DNA of 64,000 nt from Latilactobacillus curvatus JCM 1096 = DSM 20019 (GTDB lineage Bacteria; Bacillota; Bacilli; Lactobacillales; Lactobacillaceae), in contig NZ_CP026116.1 of assembly GCF_004101845.1 (NCBI RefSeq), forward strand, positions 868,001 to 932,000, in the 5' to 3' direction. Each line of letters opens with the position of its first letter. Position 1 is the first letter of the stretch. Shown here in pieces: positions 50,881 to 60,754 of this stretch. Position numbers and translations under genes: made by a program. Under the pieces are notes generated by a model that did no database searches, was not told the DNA's origin, and saw only the letters and a program-made list of their open reading frames with translations.

Positions 50881-51780
50881 TTATTTTGACTTAGATTGAC
50901 CAAGACTCAAGATAAACACCGTACTGATCACGAGAATCCCACCCACGACTTCCCAGGTGTTGAAACTCGTTTTCAAGAATAAAACAGTACCGATAGTCGC
51001 AGCTAATGGTTCAAAGGTATTCAATAAACCAGCCGTTGTCGGTGTGATATACCGTAAACTCCCCAAGAAACAAAGATTGGCGAGCGCGGTCCCAAACAAA
51101 GCAATGAATAAGACACTGCTGATTGTTGCCACATTCAACGGTGGAACACCGACCCAAAATGGATGAACAAATGTGAAGACCACCCCACCGATTAACATCG
51201 CCCAGCCCACAATCACTAATGTTGGATATTTTTGGAATAACTTAACCGGAATTAATGTGTTTAAAGCGCCAGAAAAGCCAAGGCATAAACTAAGTCCGAA
51301 TGCCGCGTGTGAAATCGCCAAATGTGTCAGTTGTCCTTTTGTCACTAACAACCACGTCCCCAACAATGCAACAGTCACTGCAATTAGTTCAACGCGGCTA
51401 GGTGCTCTACGATAAATCACCAAGCTAATTAAGATGATCATGATGGTGCCTAGCTGTTGTAAAATCGTAGTCGTTGGTGCATTGCTGGCTTGAATCGTTA
51501 GAAAATAAAAATACTGAACGGCCGATAACCCTAATACTGCAAATAATAACATCCGCGTAAAGTCCCGCGGTTGCCGCCACACTGTAAAAACATCGTTCGG
51601 TTGTTTAATGAGCGCATAACCTAATAGAAATAGGCCTGAAAGCCCCATCTTAACCCCCATTAGCCATTCTGGCTTAATTGCCGTGTCAGTGAATAGCCAC
51701 TGTGATACTGGCCCTTGAATCCCCCAAAATATTGATCCTAATACGGCTAAGTAAATTCCGCGTCCTCGTTGTTGTTGCAT
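50881..51780 (-). CDS. EamA/DMT-superfamily transporter
   Basis: 299 aa from the ATG at 51780 (GAGGAG upstream). Ten helices in two EamA repeats (YLAVLGSIFWGIQGPVSQWL at the start; TPTTAGLLNTFEPLAATIGT before the last helices). Probably exports or imports a small metabolite. It is the third gene of a tsaE-acetyltransferase-EamA run; its ATG comes one base after the acetyltransferase stop. Confidence 0.9.
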   Translation of the reverse strand: MQQQRGRGIYLAVLGSIFWGIQGPVSQWLFTDTAIKPEWLMGVKMGLSGLFLLGYALIKQPNDVFTVWRQPRDFTRMLLFAVLGLSAVQYFYFLTIQASNAPTTTILQQLGTIMIILISLVIYRRAPSRVELIAVTVALLGTWLLVTKGQLTHLAISHAAFGLSLCLGFSGALNTLIPVKLFQKYPTLVIVGWAMLIGGVVFTFVHPFWVGVPPLNVATISSVLFIALFGTALANLCFLGSLRYITPTTAGLLNTFEPLAATIGTVLFLKTSFNTWEVVGGILVISTVFILSLGQSKSK

Positions 51781-51781
51781 C

Positions 51782-52318
51782 TTAAATCTCCTCATCCATA
51801 TTCATTAATTGGCACATTTGCACAACCGGAATATAGCCCGTTTCTGGCGCATAAAATCCGGCTGCTAATTGTGCTTCGGTCACAAAACCAAACCGTTTGT
51901 AAAGTGCAATTGCACGGTGATTACGGGCTTGTACTGTTAACTCAAGCCGTCGCGGATTTCCTATTTCTCGAACCGACGCTAAAAGGTGCGCCATCAAATC
52001 AGAGCCAATTCCGCGATGCCACTTCGCTTTTAAAACAGCGATACTAACTTCACTGATATGTGTTAGCCCCTGTTCTGTCGGACTATTCACACGAATTGCC
52101 CCGACAATTTGCTGTTGATCAAAAGCAAGCAATAATACATCTTGTTGCGATTCAAGAATACTTGCTATCAAAAATTCAGTAAATAATGGTGTTAAAGTGG
52201 CTAACTCCGCTGGTAACGCAACATACCGTGTTTCTTTAGCGACCGCCTTTAGAAAGCATAAATAAGCCCGCGCATCTGCTGCTTGCGCGGGCCGAATGTC
52301 AATTACACTAGTCTGCAA
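51782..52318 (-). CDS. GNAT-family N-acetyltransferase
   Basis: About 178 aa. The acetyl-CoA loop is KWHRGIGSDLMAHLLASVRE; NHRAIALYKRFGFVTEA is the last GNAT motif. The start is uncertain: a TTG at 52318 (LQTSVIDIRPAQAADA) overlaps tsaE by 11 nt, but a clear ribosome site is missing. Gene order tsaE-GNAT is reminiscent of tsaE-tsaB-rimI, but this is not a close RimI, so the substrate is open. Confidence 0.82.
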   Translation of the reverse strand: MQTSVIDIRPAQAADARAYLCFLKAVAKETRYVALPAELATLTPLFTEFLIASILESQQDVLLLAFDQQQIVGAIRVNSPTEQGLTHISEVSIAVLKAKWHRGIGSDLMAHLLASVREIGNPRRLELTVQARNHRAIALYKRFGFVTEAQLAAGFYAPETGYIPVVQMCQLMNMDEEI

Positions 52319-52772
52319 AACTAGTACGCACCAATGCTTCGTAGTGAGCGCCGTGCGGATCAAGTACTAACGTCCGAACTTGATCATCGCTAACATCCTT
52401 ATTAAAATGAATCGTCAAATAATCGCTCGGTAGTTCTTCAGCAATAAATTGACTCCATTCAACCACCGAAACCCCGTCCCCATCGAAATACTCTTCTAAG
52501 CCTAAATCACTGGCGCCCGTTTCTTCCAATCGATACACATCCATATGATAGAGTGGTAACCGACCGTCTTGATACTCACGAATTAACGTAAATGTCGGAC
52601 TCTTAATATAGCGGTCAATTCCCAGACCAGCTGCCAAGCCTTTCGTAAACGTTGTTTTACCAGCGCCTAAATCACCATCCAACAACAAGACATCACCGGC
52701 TTGGACTTGTTGGCCCAACTGTTTGGCAATCGCAATTGTTTGTTCTGGATCAGTTGTTTTAAATTCTAACAT
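52308..52772 (-). CDS. tsaE: tRNA threonylcarbamoyladenosine biosynthesis ATPase
   Basis: 154 aa from the ATG at 52772 (GAGGC upstream). Walker A in LDGDLGAGKTTFTKGLA, switch region SPTFTLIREYQDGRLPLYHM, and DVYRLEE / VEWSQFI. It energises the TsaBDE complex that makes t6A37 in ANN-decoding tRNAs. Confidence 0.95.
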   Translation of the reverse strand: MLEFKTTDPEQTIAIAKQLGQQVQAGDVLLLDGDLGAGKTTFTKGLAAGLGIDRYIKSPTFTLIREYQDGRLPLYHMDVYRLEETGASDLGLEEYFDGDGVSVVEWSQFIAEELPSDYLTIHFNKDVSDDQVRTLVLDPHGAHYEALVRTSFAD

Positions 52773-52836
52773 GTTCTGCCTCATTCTAATTGTTATCTGT
52801 GTGTCATTATACCGAAAAAAGCCCTGTTCGCAAAGT

Positions 52837-52875
52837 CAAAGACGCCAGCACAATTTTTCTGTGCTGGCGTCTTTG
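52837..52875 (-). terminator. Terminator downstream of pta
   Basis: Perfect stem CAAAGACGCCAGCACA / TGTGCTGGCGTCTTTG between pta and tsaE; only a weak T run follows. Confidence 0.72.
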
Positions 52876-52886
52876 TTGTCGGTCAA

Positions 52887-53873
52887 TTAGTTTTGTAATG
52901 CTTGAGCAGCCGTAATGATGGCTAACTTGTAAACATCTTCTTCGTTGCTCCCACGTGATAAATCAGAAATGGGTTGATTCAAACCTTGTAAAATTGGTCC
53001 GATGGCTTCGAAATTCCCAAAACGTTGGGCAATCTTGTAGCCAATGTTCCCTGATTGTAATTCTGGGAAAACAAACACAGTGGCTTGACCCGCCACTTTT
53101 GAATCTGGTGCTTTTTGGTTCGCAACAACTGGTACGTATGCGGCATCAAATTGTAGGTCACCATCAATGTCTAATTCTGGCGCAATTTCATGTGCAATCC
53201 GTGCTGCTTCTTGAACCTTCGTGACTTCGTCTGCTTTCGCAGACCCCATCGTTGAAAAGCTCAACAGCGCAACTTTCGGATCGATATCGAACAACTCAGC
53301 CGTCTTTGCAGATTCCACAGCAACTTCAGCCAATTCTTGCGCATTCGGGTTAATATTGATGGCGCAATCTGAGAATAAGTAACGTTCGTTATCGCGACCG
53401 CGTTGCATAATGAAGGCCCCGCTTGTGCGTTGGACACCTGGTTTTGTTTTAATAATTTGTAATGCTGGTCGAACAGTATCGCCTGTTGAATGCACGGCAC
53501 CTGAAACCATCCCGTCGGCTAAGTTTAAATAAACCAGCATGGTGCCAAAATAATTAGGATCTTGTAAAATTGTTTGTGCTTGTTCAGGGGTTGCCTTGCC
53601 CTTGCGGCGTTCGACAAAAGCGGCAACCATTTTTTCAAAGTCAGCTGTTGGATATTCTTGTGGATCAATAATCGTTATCCCGTCCAAGTTAAATCCTTTA
53701 GCAGCAGCGATTTGTTGAATATCATTCGTTGCCCCAATTAAAATGGGTTTCAAAATCCGATCAGCATTCAACCGTGCTGCTGCACCAATAATTCTTGGTT
53801 CTGTTCCTTCCGGAAAAACAATTTTAAATTGCCGATTGGTAATCTTTGCTTTTAAGCTTTCAAATAAATCCAC
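52887..53873 (-). CDS. pta: Phosphate acetyltransferase
   Basis: 328 aa, GTG start at 53873 with GGAGG 8 nt upstream. PTA_PTB fold: FKIVFPEGTEPRIIGAAARL, DGMVSGAVHSTGDTVRPALQ, LSFSTMGSAKADEV and PELQSGNIGYKIAQRFG. It interconverts acetyl-CoA and acetyl phosphate, working with AckA (15858-17051). Confidence 0.95.
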   Translation of the reverse strand: MDLFESLKAKITNRQFKIVFPEGTEPRIIGAAARLNADRILKPILIGATNDIQQIAAAKGFNLDGITIIDPQEYPTADFEKMVAAFVERRKGKATPEQAQTILQDPNYFGTMLVYLNLADGMVSGAVHSTGDTVRPALQIIKTKPGVQRTSGAFIMQRGRDNERYLFSDCAININPNAQELAEVAVESAKTAELFDIDPKVALLSFSTMGSAKADEVTKVQEAARIAHEIAPELDIDGDLQFDAAYVPVVANQKAPDSKVAGQATVFVFPELQSGNIGYKIAQRFGNFEAIGPILQGLNQPISDLSRGSNEEDVYKLAIITAAQALQN

Positions 53874-53963
53874 AATTGCAACCTCCAGTAAGCATTTTAT
53901 TATTGCTAATGTAATCATACAACGTTTCTAATACCGCGACAAGTCAACAATGGTAACGCTTCA

Positions 53964-54650
53964 TTATTCTACCGTGACTGTTTGTGGTAATTGCCAATTA
54001 ATTGGCGCCATGCCCCATTGCTCAAGGGCAGTATTCGTCTGTGAGAAAGGTTTAGAGCCAAAGAAACCATGATAGGCTGACAAGGGACTGGGATGTACTG
54101 CAGTAATGACCGCATTTTGCGTCTCATCAATTAACCGCCGTTTATCCTTTGCCGCGTTTCCCCATAAAATGAAGACCACATGTCCCCGATTTGACAATGC
54201 AGCAATCGCCGCATCCGTTAGCTGTTCCCAACCTTGTTTACGATGCGAATTTGATTGACCTGCCCGCACGGTCAATACGGTGTTCAACAAGAACACGCCT
54301 TGATCCGCCCAACTCTTTAAATAGCCATGCTGAACCGGTTGAAAGCCAACATCCGTCTGCAATTCTTTATAAATATTTTGCAATGATGGTGGGACTTTGA
54401 CCCCTGGTAAAACGGAAAAACTACACCCATGGGCTTGGTTCGGGCCATGATAAGGATCTTGTCCTAAAATGACGACTTTAACCTGTTCAAACGGTGTCCA
54501 TTCAAAGGCTTGGAAAATATGGTGCATCTCTGGATAAACCGTGGTCGTTTGGTATTCCTGTTTCAAAAAGGTATGGAGCTGACCATAATAGGGTTTGGCA
54601 AACTCTGGTGCGAGAATCGTTTGCCACTCATTGTGAATAATTGCTTTCAT
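53964..54650 (-). CDS. ung: Uracil-DNA glycosylase, family 1
   Basis: 228 aa, GAGGTGAGC before the ATG. Motifs [17 protein letters not shown] (catalytic Asp), [19 protein letters not shown] and [18 protein letters not shown] (leucine/histidine loop). It removes uracil from DNA. Confidence 0.97.
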   Translation of the reverse strand: MKAIIHNEWQTILAPEFAKPYYGQLHTFLKQEYQTTTVYPEMHHIFQAFEWTPFEQVKVVILGQDPYHGPNQAHGCSFSVLPGVKVPPSLQNIYKELQTDVGFQPVQHGYLKSWADQGVFLLNTVLTVRAGQSNSHRKQGWEQLTDAAIAALSNRGHVVFILWGNAAKDKRRLIDETQNAVITAVHPSPLSAYHGFFGSKPFSQTNTALEQWGMAPINWQLPQTVTVE

Positions 54651-54765
54651 CTGCTCACCTCATTAACTAGTTTATCGTGTTTTAACATAAGTTGCTAGAA
54701 GAAAAGTAGCTTGCATGCTAAGATAGAGGTAAGTTTCTAATAATACGTTTTCAGGAGGAATTCCT

Positions 54766-55653
54766 TTGATTTCAATTATTGCATCTGATATGGACGGTAC
54801 CTTATTAAACGACAAAATGCAGGTTTCAGACGGTAACATGACCGCCATTAAAGCTGCCCAAGACGCCGGCATCGAATTCGTGGTGGCTACCGGCCGCAGT
54901 CGTTCTGAAGCCCTCCCCCTAATTGACAGTGATGACATCCAACCTACTTTAATTACGATGAATGGTGCCCAAATTTTTGATTCTTTAGGTAATGAAGTTT
55001 TGAATGTGCCGATTGATTCCGAAACGGTGACAGCCGTCACAGAAAATTTACGCGAAAATAATATTTACTTCGAACTCATGACGACTGCCGGTAATTATTC
55101 AGATAGCAAAGTCAGTCGCATCCAAAATGTCGCTGATTTACTCGTCAACCTCAATCCCGATACGAGTTATAAAATTGCGGTTGCTTTAGCAGCAGCCCGT
55201 TTGGAATTAATGAATATTAACTACGTCGATGATCACTATCAAGGGATTATTAACGATCCAACGGTTAAGATTCTTAAAATCATCGCTTTTAGCACACAGG
55301 GAATGACCGAATTAGCACCAATTAAGGCATTTTGTGAAGCCCGCGGGGATTTAGTTGTAACTTCCTCTTCAAGTAATAACATCGAAATAAACCACATTGA
55401 CGCTCAAAAAGGTATCGCTTTGGCCGCCTATGCTGAACAAAGAGGGATTCCAGTTGAGCAAACAATGGCAATTGGTGATAACTTAAACGATTTTTCAATG
55501 ATCAAAACAGCTGGCATTGGTGTCGCCATGGGCAATGCTGTCCCAACAATTAAGGAACTTGCGAACTATCAAACTGCAACTAACATTCAAGACGGCGTCG
55601 CACAAGCGATTTATCACGCGATTGACTTGAATCGTACAGCTGAAAAGAAGTGA
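54766..55653 (+). CDS. Cof-type HAD-superfamily phosphatase
   Basis: 295 aa, TTG start after AGGAGGAATTCC. HAD motif I SDMDGTLLND, motif II VATGRSR, motif III/IV IGDNLNDFSMI, with a C2 cap; EINHIDAQKGIALAAYAEQR precedes motif III. It probably dephosphorylates sugar phosphates or flavin nucleotides. Confidence 0.93.
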   Translation: MISIIASDMDGTLLNDKMQVSDGNMTAIKAAQDAGIEFVVATGRSRSEALPLIDSDDIQPTLITMNGAQIFDSLGNEVLNVPIDSETVTAVTENLRENNIYFELMTTAGNYSDSKVSRIQNVADLLVNLNPDTSYKIAVALAAARLELMNINYVDDHYQGIINDPTVKILKIIAFSTQGMTELAPIKAFCEARGDLVVTSSSSNNIEINHIDAQKGIALAAYAEQRGIPVEQTMAIGDNLNDFSMIKTAGIGVAMGNAVPTIKELANYQTATNIQDGVAQAIYHAIDLNRTAEKK

Positions 55654-55659
55654 TCTTTG

Positions 55660-56175
55660 ATGCCTATTTTCTACATTAAACACCAGGCTAGTGCTTCACG
55701 TGGTGTCTCAACCGTGATTGACGATCAAGAACAACCGCGTTATTTACTTATTGGAAAGCGTGGGATTCGGCATGACGTATTCAGCCTTTACTCACTCACC
55801 GGCGACTTACTCGGTGAAATTCGCCAAGTCACAATTAGCCCCTCACCTGACTTTGACCTTTTCCAAAACGATGAACGGATTGGTCAACTCAAAAAGATCT
55901 GGGGCGTCTGGCATGAGTTTATCTATGTCAAACAACTTAATTGGTTAATTATGGGAGATTTAACGCAAAATCAATATCGCATTATCTACCATACACAACC
56001 CATCATGCAAGCGACCACCATTCTAGCAAGCAGCGGTCCAGCCTTTCAATTGACTGTCAACCAAGAAAAGGATATCGTCCCCTGTATTTTGATTGCCGCC
56101 GTTTTAAATCATTGGGCCTATAACCAACCCAAGGCACTGATTCGGCGTTTTAAGCCTAGTTTGCGATTCGAATAG
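55660..56175 (+). CDS. LURP-one-like (tubby C-terminal-like) protein
   Basis: 171 aa. Beta-rich repeats: FYIKHQASASRGVSTVIDD, LLIGKRGIRHDVFSLYSLTG, LLGEIRQVTISPSPDFDLF, typical of the LOR/YxjI phospholipid-scramblase-like fold. Its role in bacteria is unknown. It is only 6 nt behind the HAD gene, so the two are co-transcribed. Confidence 0.7.
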   Translation: MPIFYIKHQASASRGVSTVIDDQEQPRYLLIGKRGIRHDVFSLYSLTGDLLGEIRQVTISPSPDFDLFQNDERIGQLKKIWGVWHEFIYVKQLNWLIMGDLTQNQYRIIYHTQPIMQATTILASSGPAFQLTVNQEKDIVPCILIAAVLNHWAYNQPKALIRRFKPSLRFE

Positions 56176-56180
56176 TCAGT

Positions 56181-56216
56181 AAAAAAACGACTAATCAAAT
56201 GATTAGTCGTTTTTTG
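56181..56216. terminator. Rho-independent terminator
   Basis: Stem AAAACGACTAATC / GATTAGTCGTTTT and T run, after the LURP-one-like gene. Confidence 0.88.
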
Positions 56217-56335
56217 GTCTAGCTCAAGACTCCCATCGAATATATATAAGCGCTAACATTTAAAATTAAATTGATTCTTTTCTTTTAAATTGGTATGGTT
56301 GAATATGCAAACTTAAAATTAAAGGGGTCTTCTCA

Positions 56336-57063
56336 ATGCCAACTGGCGTGATTATTAATTCATTATCCGTCTTATTTGGCGGTCTATTCGGTAGTTTATT
56401 GGGAGATAAATTATCAACTAAATTTAAAACAGAACTCACCTTAATCTTCGGTGTTGCTTCGATGGGAATGGGCATCAATGCCATTATTCAAATGAAGAAC
56501 ATGCCTGCAGTCATCTTCGCAGTTGTTCTCGGTACTGGGATTGGCCTACTCATTCACTTCGGTCGCTGGATTGATCGCGGTGCCGTCTTGATGGAACGGC
56601 CAATTTCTAAATTTTTCCGCGTAAAAACAATACGCTATCAGATACCGAATTTATTTCAGCACTCGTGACAGTGATTGTCCTCTTTTGTGCCGGTGGGACC
56701 GGTATTTATGGGACATTAGATGCTGGTATGACAGGCAACAATACGATTCTAATTTCTAAATCAATTCTAGATTTCTTTACTGCTGCCATCTTTGCCTGCA
56801 ATCTTGGCCCCGTCGTTTCAACCATTGCGATTCCGCAATTCATTATCTTTTACATCATTTTCTTACTTGCCAAACTCATTTTCCCACTAACGAATCCAAC
56901 AATGCTTGCAGATTTCAAAGCTTGCGGCGGCCTCTTGATGCTCGCCACTGGCTTTAGAATTGCTAAAATTCGCGAATTTCCAATTGCAGACATGATACCA
57001 GCAATGATCTTAGTCATGCCACTGAGCTGGCTATGGACGACAATGATTATGCCATTACTTTAA
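56336..57063 (+). pseudogene. DUF554-family membrane protein, frameshifted
   Basis: Two overlapping frames make one DUF554 protein of about 240 aa. The first (56336-56668) starts MPTGVIINSLSVLFGGLFGS and has MGMGINAIIQMKNMPAVIFA; the second holds LFCAGGTGIYGTLDAGMTGN and ILISKSILDFFTAAIFACNL. Reading NTLSDTEFISALVT upstream of 56665 shows the frames join at an A5 run (56623-56627): one A fewer than needed. It may be a real mutation, a phase-variable tract, or a sequence error. The protein has seven or so helices and unknown function. Confidence 0.88.
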
Positions 57064-57067
57064 TCTG

Positions 57068-57101
57068 AAAAGAGCCGACAACAATTGTTGTCGGCTCTTT
57101 T
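57068..57101. terminator. Bidirectional terminator
   Basis: Perfect palindrome AAAAGAGCCGACAACA / TGTTGTCGGCTCTTTT between convergent genes. Confidence 0.9.
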
Positions 57102-57105
57102 CGTG

Positions 57106-57669
57106 TTAAAGCTGTTTAATCATATGATCATATTGATGATCACCAATCATTAAATCTCCTTGTTTAACAAAACCCATTCGTTCATAAAGTTTTTTAGCGC
57201 CAGGATTTTGTAAATCCACACTTAAGCTAATCTTTTTTTCACCACGTGCTTTTAAATAATCTGGTAAGGCCTTAAGTAACTTTGTCCCTACACCATGCCC
57301 CTGTGCATGTTCAGCGACGGCAAGTGTATCTAAATACCATTCCCCCGGTTGTGCTTCCTTATCGGTAAAGAAACGCGTTGTCTCAGGTAAGCCGATTTGT
57401 GGGAATAACGGTGCTAATGCATCGTCGATATGGGCTTCCTTTTCTTCTGGGAAGCCTACAACAATCCCCAATACTTGGCCGTCTTCTTCATAAACTAGTG
57501 TGTTAGCATAACTATACCGATATTCAGGCATTGCAAAGGCCTGTTCTAAAATACCAAATAAATCCTCCAACGGAATCTTTTGGAAGAGTGGCATTTCCAT
57601 TTCTTCAAAAACAATGTTAATGATTGGTAAGACACTCTTGGCATCTGCAACTGTTGCTTGACGAATCAT
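57106..57669 (-). CDS. GNAT-family N-acetyltransferase
   Basis: 187 aa. Starts MIRQATVADAKSVLPIINIV; acetyl-CoA loop LAVAEHAQGHGVGTKLLKAL; C-terminal NPGAKKLYERMGFVKQGDLM. Substrate unknown. AGGAGG before the ATG. Monocistronic. Confidence 0.92.
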   Translation of the reverse strand: MIRQATVADAKSVLPIINIVFEEMEMPLFQKIPLEDLFGILEQAFAMPEYRYSYANTLVYEEDGQVLGIVVGFPEEKEAHIDDALAPLFPQIGLPETTRFFTDKEAQPGEWYLDTLAVAEHAQGHGVGTKLLKALPDYLKARGEKKISLSVDLQNPGAKKLYERMGFVKQGDLMIGDHQYDHMIKQL

Positions 57670-57731
57670 TCAAAGACCTCCTCTAGTAATCTTTTTATCA
57701 TACGGAGGATTGCATAGCACGTCAACTGTTA

Positions 57732-58403
57732 TCATGCTAAATCAGACCGGTAGTCGGCCATTTTCTTAGCAAATAACTCACCATTGGTCGGTGGCGTGTA
57801 CGTCAATGCATTCGCACCCGCTTCAATCGTCGCTAATATACTAGCTTCGTTTTTACCCCCAGTTGCCATAATCGGAATTTCGGGATATTGTTGGCGAATT
57901 GCACTAACAATTGCTGGGGTTTTAGCCGCGCCACTAACGTTTAAAATTGAAACTCCAGCTTCAATCTGCGCGGCGTAATCCTGTCGTTCTGACACAACAG
58001 TACAAATAATCGGAACGTCAACAACGCGGTTAATCATTTTAATCGTCTCCACCGAGGTCGGTGCGTTAACCACCACGCCAATCGAACCGGCGGCCTCTGC
58101 CAATAATCCCATGTACGCGGACCGGCTGCCGGCCGTTAAGCCCCCACCAATCCCATTAAAAACGGGGATCGTCGCCACATTGCTGATGGCATTCATGACA
58201 GCTGGGTGTGGTGTAAATGGATAAACTGCCAAAACAGCGTCAGCATTTGTATTATTCACAATCGCAACATCGGTGGTAAAAATAATTGTTTTAATCTTCT
58301 TACCGAGGATCTTAATCCCCCCAACTTGTCGCGCCACAGCAGGTGGTCCGACAACACTGGTTTTTAATGGTGTATAAATCTCTGGTACGAATTGCTCTGT
58401 CAT
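57732..58403 (-). CDS. TIM-barrel protein of unknown substrate
   Basis: 223 aa, often labelled 'hydrolase' in lactobacilli. Repeating beta-alpha units: IKTIIFTTDVAIVNNTNADA, VFNGIGGGLTAGSRSAYMG, GSIGVVVNAPTSVETIKMI, EIPIMATGGKNEASILATIE. The IMATGGK phosphate-type loop near the end is as in ThiE/NanE-like barrels. GAGGGGG precedes the ATG. It is 14 bp downstream of the MocR regulator gene and probably in its operon, perhaps linked to vitamin B6 chemistry. Confidence 0.75.
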   Translation of the reverse strand: MTEQFVPEIYTPLKTSVVGPPAVARQVGGIKILGKKIKTIIFTTDVAIVNNTNADAVLAVYPFTPHPAVMNAISNVATIPVFNGIGGGLTAGSRSAYMGLLAEAAGSIGVVVNAPTSVETIKMINRVVDVPIICTVVSERQDYAAQIEAGVSILNVSGAAKTPAIVSAIRQQYPEIPIMATGGKNEASILATIEAGANALTYTPPTNGELFAKKMADYRSDLA

Positions 58404-58417
58404 CCGAATCCCCCTCT

Positions 58418-59839
58418 TTATTCTGTTGCTTTAATAATGGCTACTAATCGTTGTTCTAGCACGACCAAATCAATTGCATTTAATCGCGCAAAATTGATGC
58501 GCAACGCATCTGTTTTAAGCCCAAATAATGATCCTGGTGCGACAGCAAGCTGATGATCAATAAAGGTTTTTAAGCGTAATTTATGGTTCGGATGGGTCAC
58601 CCAAATATAATAACCTCCCGCTGGTAAGTAAACGTGCCAATCGGGTAATACCCTTTCAAGCATCTTATAGGTTGCTTGTGCACGTTCTTGAAGCGTCCCC
58701 TTAAGTTGATCCAACTGCGTTTGAAATTGCGGATCCCCCATCGCTAAGGTCACCATGACTTGCGCCATAATGCTTGGCACTAAATCCATTTCATGTTGCA
58801 CGCGGGTCAACTGTTCGATGACTTGCGGAGTAGCAGCTACCCACCCGATTCGGCTACTAGCCCCCATAATTTTGGACAACGAACTAATATAAATAACATT
58901 ATCCGGATCAAGTTGCTTTAACGTTGGGATTGGCCTAGTCGTATCAAATCCTAACCAACCAAAGACATCATCTTCTACGATTGGTATTTGATGCATCTGG
59001 CATAAATGAACAACTGCTTTTCTTTTTTGAAAACTCATTACGTGCCCCGTTGGATTTTGATAATCTGGATTGAGAATAACCAACTTAACACGGTGCTTAA
59101 TGATTAGCTCTTCTAAAGCAGTCAAATAAATCCCATCAGCATCAACTGAAGCTTCATAGACACGGACACCCGTCGCTTCAAACAAAGTTGAGTCATGAAA
59201 AAAGGAGGGTGATTCAATTGCAACAGCATCACCTGGCGTCAATAAACCCTGTAATATTAAAAAGAGTGATTGTTGCACACCGGCAGTCATTAATAACTGC
59301 TCTTCGGTAAAAAATAGCCGTTTATTGTGTTGATCCAATTGATTAATTGCCGTAATAAGTGGTTGATAGCCTCGTGGTGTCTCTAATGCTTGTGCAGTAA
59401 TAAAATCTTGCCACGTCAATGCAGGAAATTGAAATTGTGGGACTAATTCTAATGGTAAGTCACTTGAATAAACATCAATTAACTTTTCAGGTTTTCGTCT
59501 AATCAGTTGTTGTAATTGGCGCCGTTCATTTTGACTTTGTGACTGACGTTGGCTGATCAAATAAGTATGCCAATTGACCCGCCTTGCCTGTGGTCGCGCT
59601 TGCTGGCTGACAAACGTCCCGCTACCAACGCGACGTTCAATCACGCCATCTGCAACCAATTCATCAGACGCACGTGTCACCGTTGAACGATTGACACTCA
59701 ATAATTTAGCTAACTGACGCTCTGGCGGTAATTGGTCACCTGAACTTAATTGTCCTTTATCTATCAAGCTAATAATCATTTTTTTAATTGCCATATACTT
59801 TGGCTTTTGTTCAGGTAAATATTGTAACCATTCAATCAT
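58418..59839 (-). CDS. MocR/PdxR-type regulator (GntR HTH + aminotransferase domain)
   Basis: 473 aa from the ATG at 59839 (GAGGTG upstream). Residues 15-80 form a GntR winged HTH (KLLSVNRSTVTRASDELVAD, then GVIERRVGSGTFV). Residues ~120-470 form a fold-type I aminotransferase with the PLP lysine in SSLSKIMGASSRIGW. It diverges from a pyridoxine kinase, which fits PdxR: PLP acts as the ligand signalling vitamin B6 status. Confidence 0.92.
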   Translation of the reverse strand: MIEWLQYLPEQKPKYMAIKKMIISLIDKGQLSSGDQLPPERQLAKLLSVNRSTVTRASDELVADGVIERRVGSGTFVSQQARPQARRVNWHTYLISQRQSQSQNERRQLQQLIRRKPEKLIDVYSSDLPLELVPQFQFPALTWQDFITAQALETPRGYQPLITAINQLDQHNKRLFFTEEQLLMTAGVQQSLFLILQGLLTPGDAVAIESPSFFHDSTLFEATGVRVYEASVDADGIYLTALEELIIKHRVKLVILNPDYQNPTGHVMSFQKRKAVVHLCQMHQIPIVEDDVFGWLGFDTTRPIPTLKQLDPDNVIYISSLSKIMGASSRIGWVAATPQVIEQLTRVQHEMDLVPSIMAQVMVTLAMGDPQFQTQLDQLKGTLQERAQATYKMLERVLPDWHVYLPAGGYYIWVTHPNHKLRLKTFIDHQLAVAPGSLFGLKTDALRINFARLNAIDLVVLEQRLVAIIKATE

Positions 59840-59885
59840 TTTTAACACCTCTTATTTAGTTTACAAATTGGATGGTAAAAAAACA

Positions 59886-59942
59886 AGCCAATTGGCTGTT
59901 GTTGAACATTCTATTCTTCTCTATGATAGTTAAGAATAGAAT
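59886..59942. promoter_or_regulatory. Operator region of the divergent pdx genes
   Basis: A perfect 11-bp inverted repeat ATTCTATTCTT (59908-59918) / AAGAATAGAAT (59932-59942) encloses a TATGAT -10 hexamer (59922-59927) and ends just before the kinase ribosome site. A 12-bp palindrome AGCCAATTGGCT lies at 59886-59897. Both suit binding of the adjacent MocR-type regulator. Confidence 0.65.
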
Positions 59943-59956
59943 TTTGGAGGACAACT

Positions 59957-60754
59957 ATGCAAAACATTCTAACCATTGCCGGCTCTGATACTCTGGGTGG
60001 TGGTGGCATCCAGGCCGATTTAAAAACGTTCGAAGCCTTAGAAACGTTTGGGGTCAGTGCCTTAACTTGCATCGCTACATTGCTACCAGACGGTCACTTG
60101 AAAATCCACAACTTACCTGAGGATACCATTTTGGACCAGCTTGATGCCATTTTAAACTACGTGCCACTAACGCACGTTAAAATTGGTTTGGTTCATCAAA
60201 CGGAAACTTTAAAAGCCATCTGTGAGCGACTACGACAGCATCCTGAATTAACCATCATCGCTGACCCGGTCCTCGTCTTTAAAGAAGGCGCCATTCTTGC
60301 GCAGCAAGCGTACCTCGACACGTTAAAAAAAGAACTACTGCCTTTGACGAGCGTTGTCACCCCAAACTTGTTGGAGGCCCAACAACTCAGTGGTCTTTCG
60401 TCAATTACCACGCGTGAGGAAATGGTCGAAGCTGCTACAATTATCCAATCATTTGGCCCCAAGCACGTCATTATCAAAGGTGGTCAACGATTCCCTGGTG
60501 AGCAGGCCGTTGATTTATTAAAATCGGGCGCAACAACTCATTATTTAGAAGCTCCACGATTGGAAACAACTACCATTGATGGCGCCGGTTGTACGCTTTC
60601 GGCAGCGATTGCGGCGGAATTAGCACAAGGAAAATCGATTGAAGTTGCCGTGGCACGCGCAAAGAAATTTGTTTATGCCGGTTTAAAAGATGGTATTCAT
60701 CTACGCCATGGCCTGGGGAATGTCTGGCAGGGGGCTACTAAACGTGCACTTTAA
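59957..60754 (+). CDS. Pyridoxine/hydroxymethylpyrimidine kinase family protein
   Basis: 265 aa ribokinase-fold enzyme. LTIAGSDTLGGGGIQADLKT (substrate and nucleotide site), VIIKGGQRFPGEQAVDLL and the anion hole TTIDGAGCTLSAAIAAELAQ, where GAGC replaces the usual GTGC/GAGD. PdxK and ThiD are hard to separate by sequence; the divergent MocR regulator and downstream ECF S component favour pyridoxine/pyridoxal kinase. GGAGG site. The downstream gene overlaps by 11 nt. Confidence 0.88.
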   Translation: MQNILTIAGSDTLGGGGIQADLKTFEALETFGVSALTCIATLLPDGHLKIHNLPEDTILDQLDAILNYVPLTHVKIGLVHQTETLKAICERLRQHPELTIIADPVLVFKEGAILAQQAYLDTLKKELLPLTSVVTPNLLEAQQLSGLSSITTREEMVEAATIIQSFGPKHVIIKGGQRFPGEQAVDLLKSGATTHYLEAPRLETTTIDGAGCTLSAAIAAELAQGKSIEVAVARAKKFVYAGLKDGIHLRHGLGNVWQGATKRAL

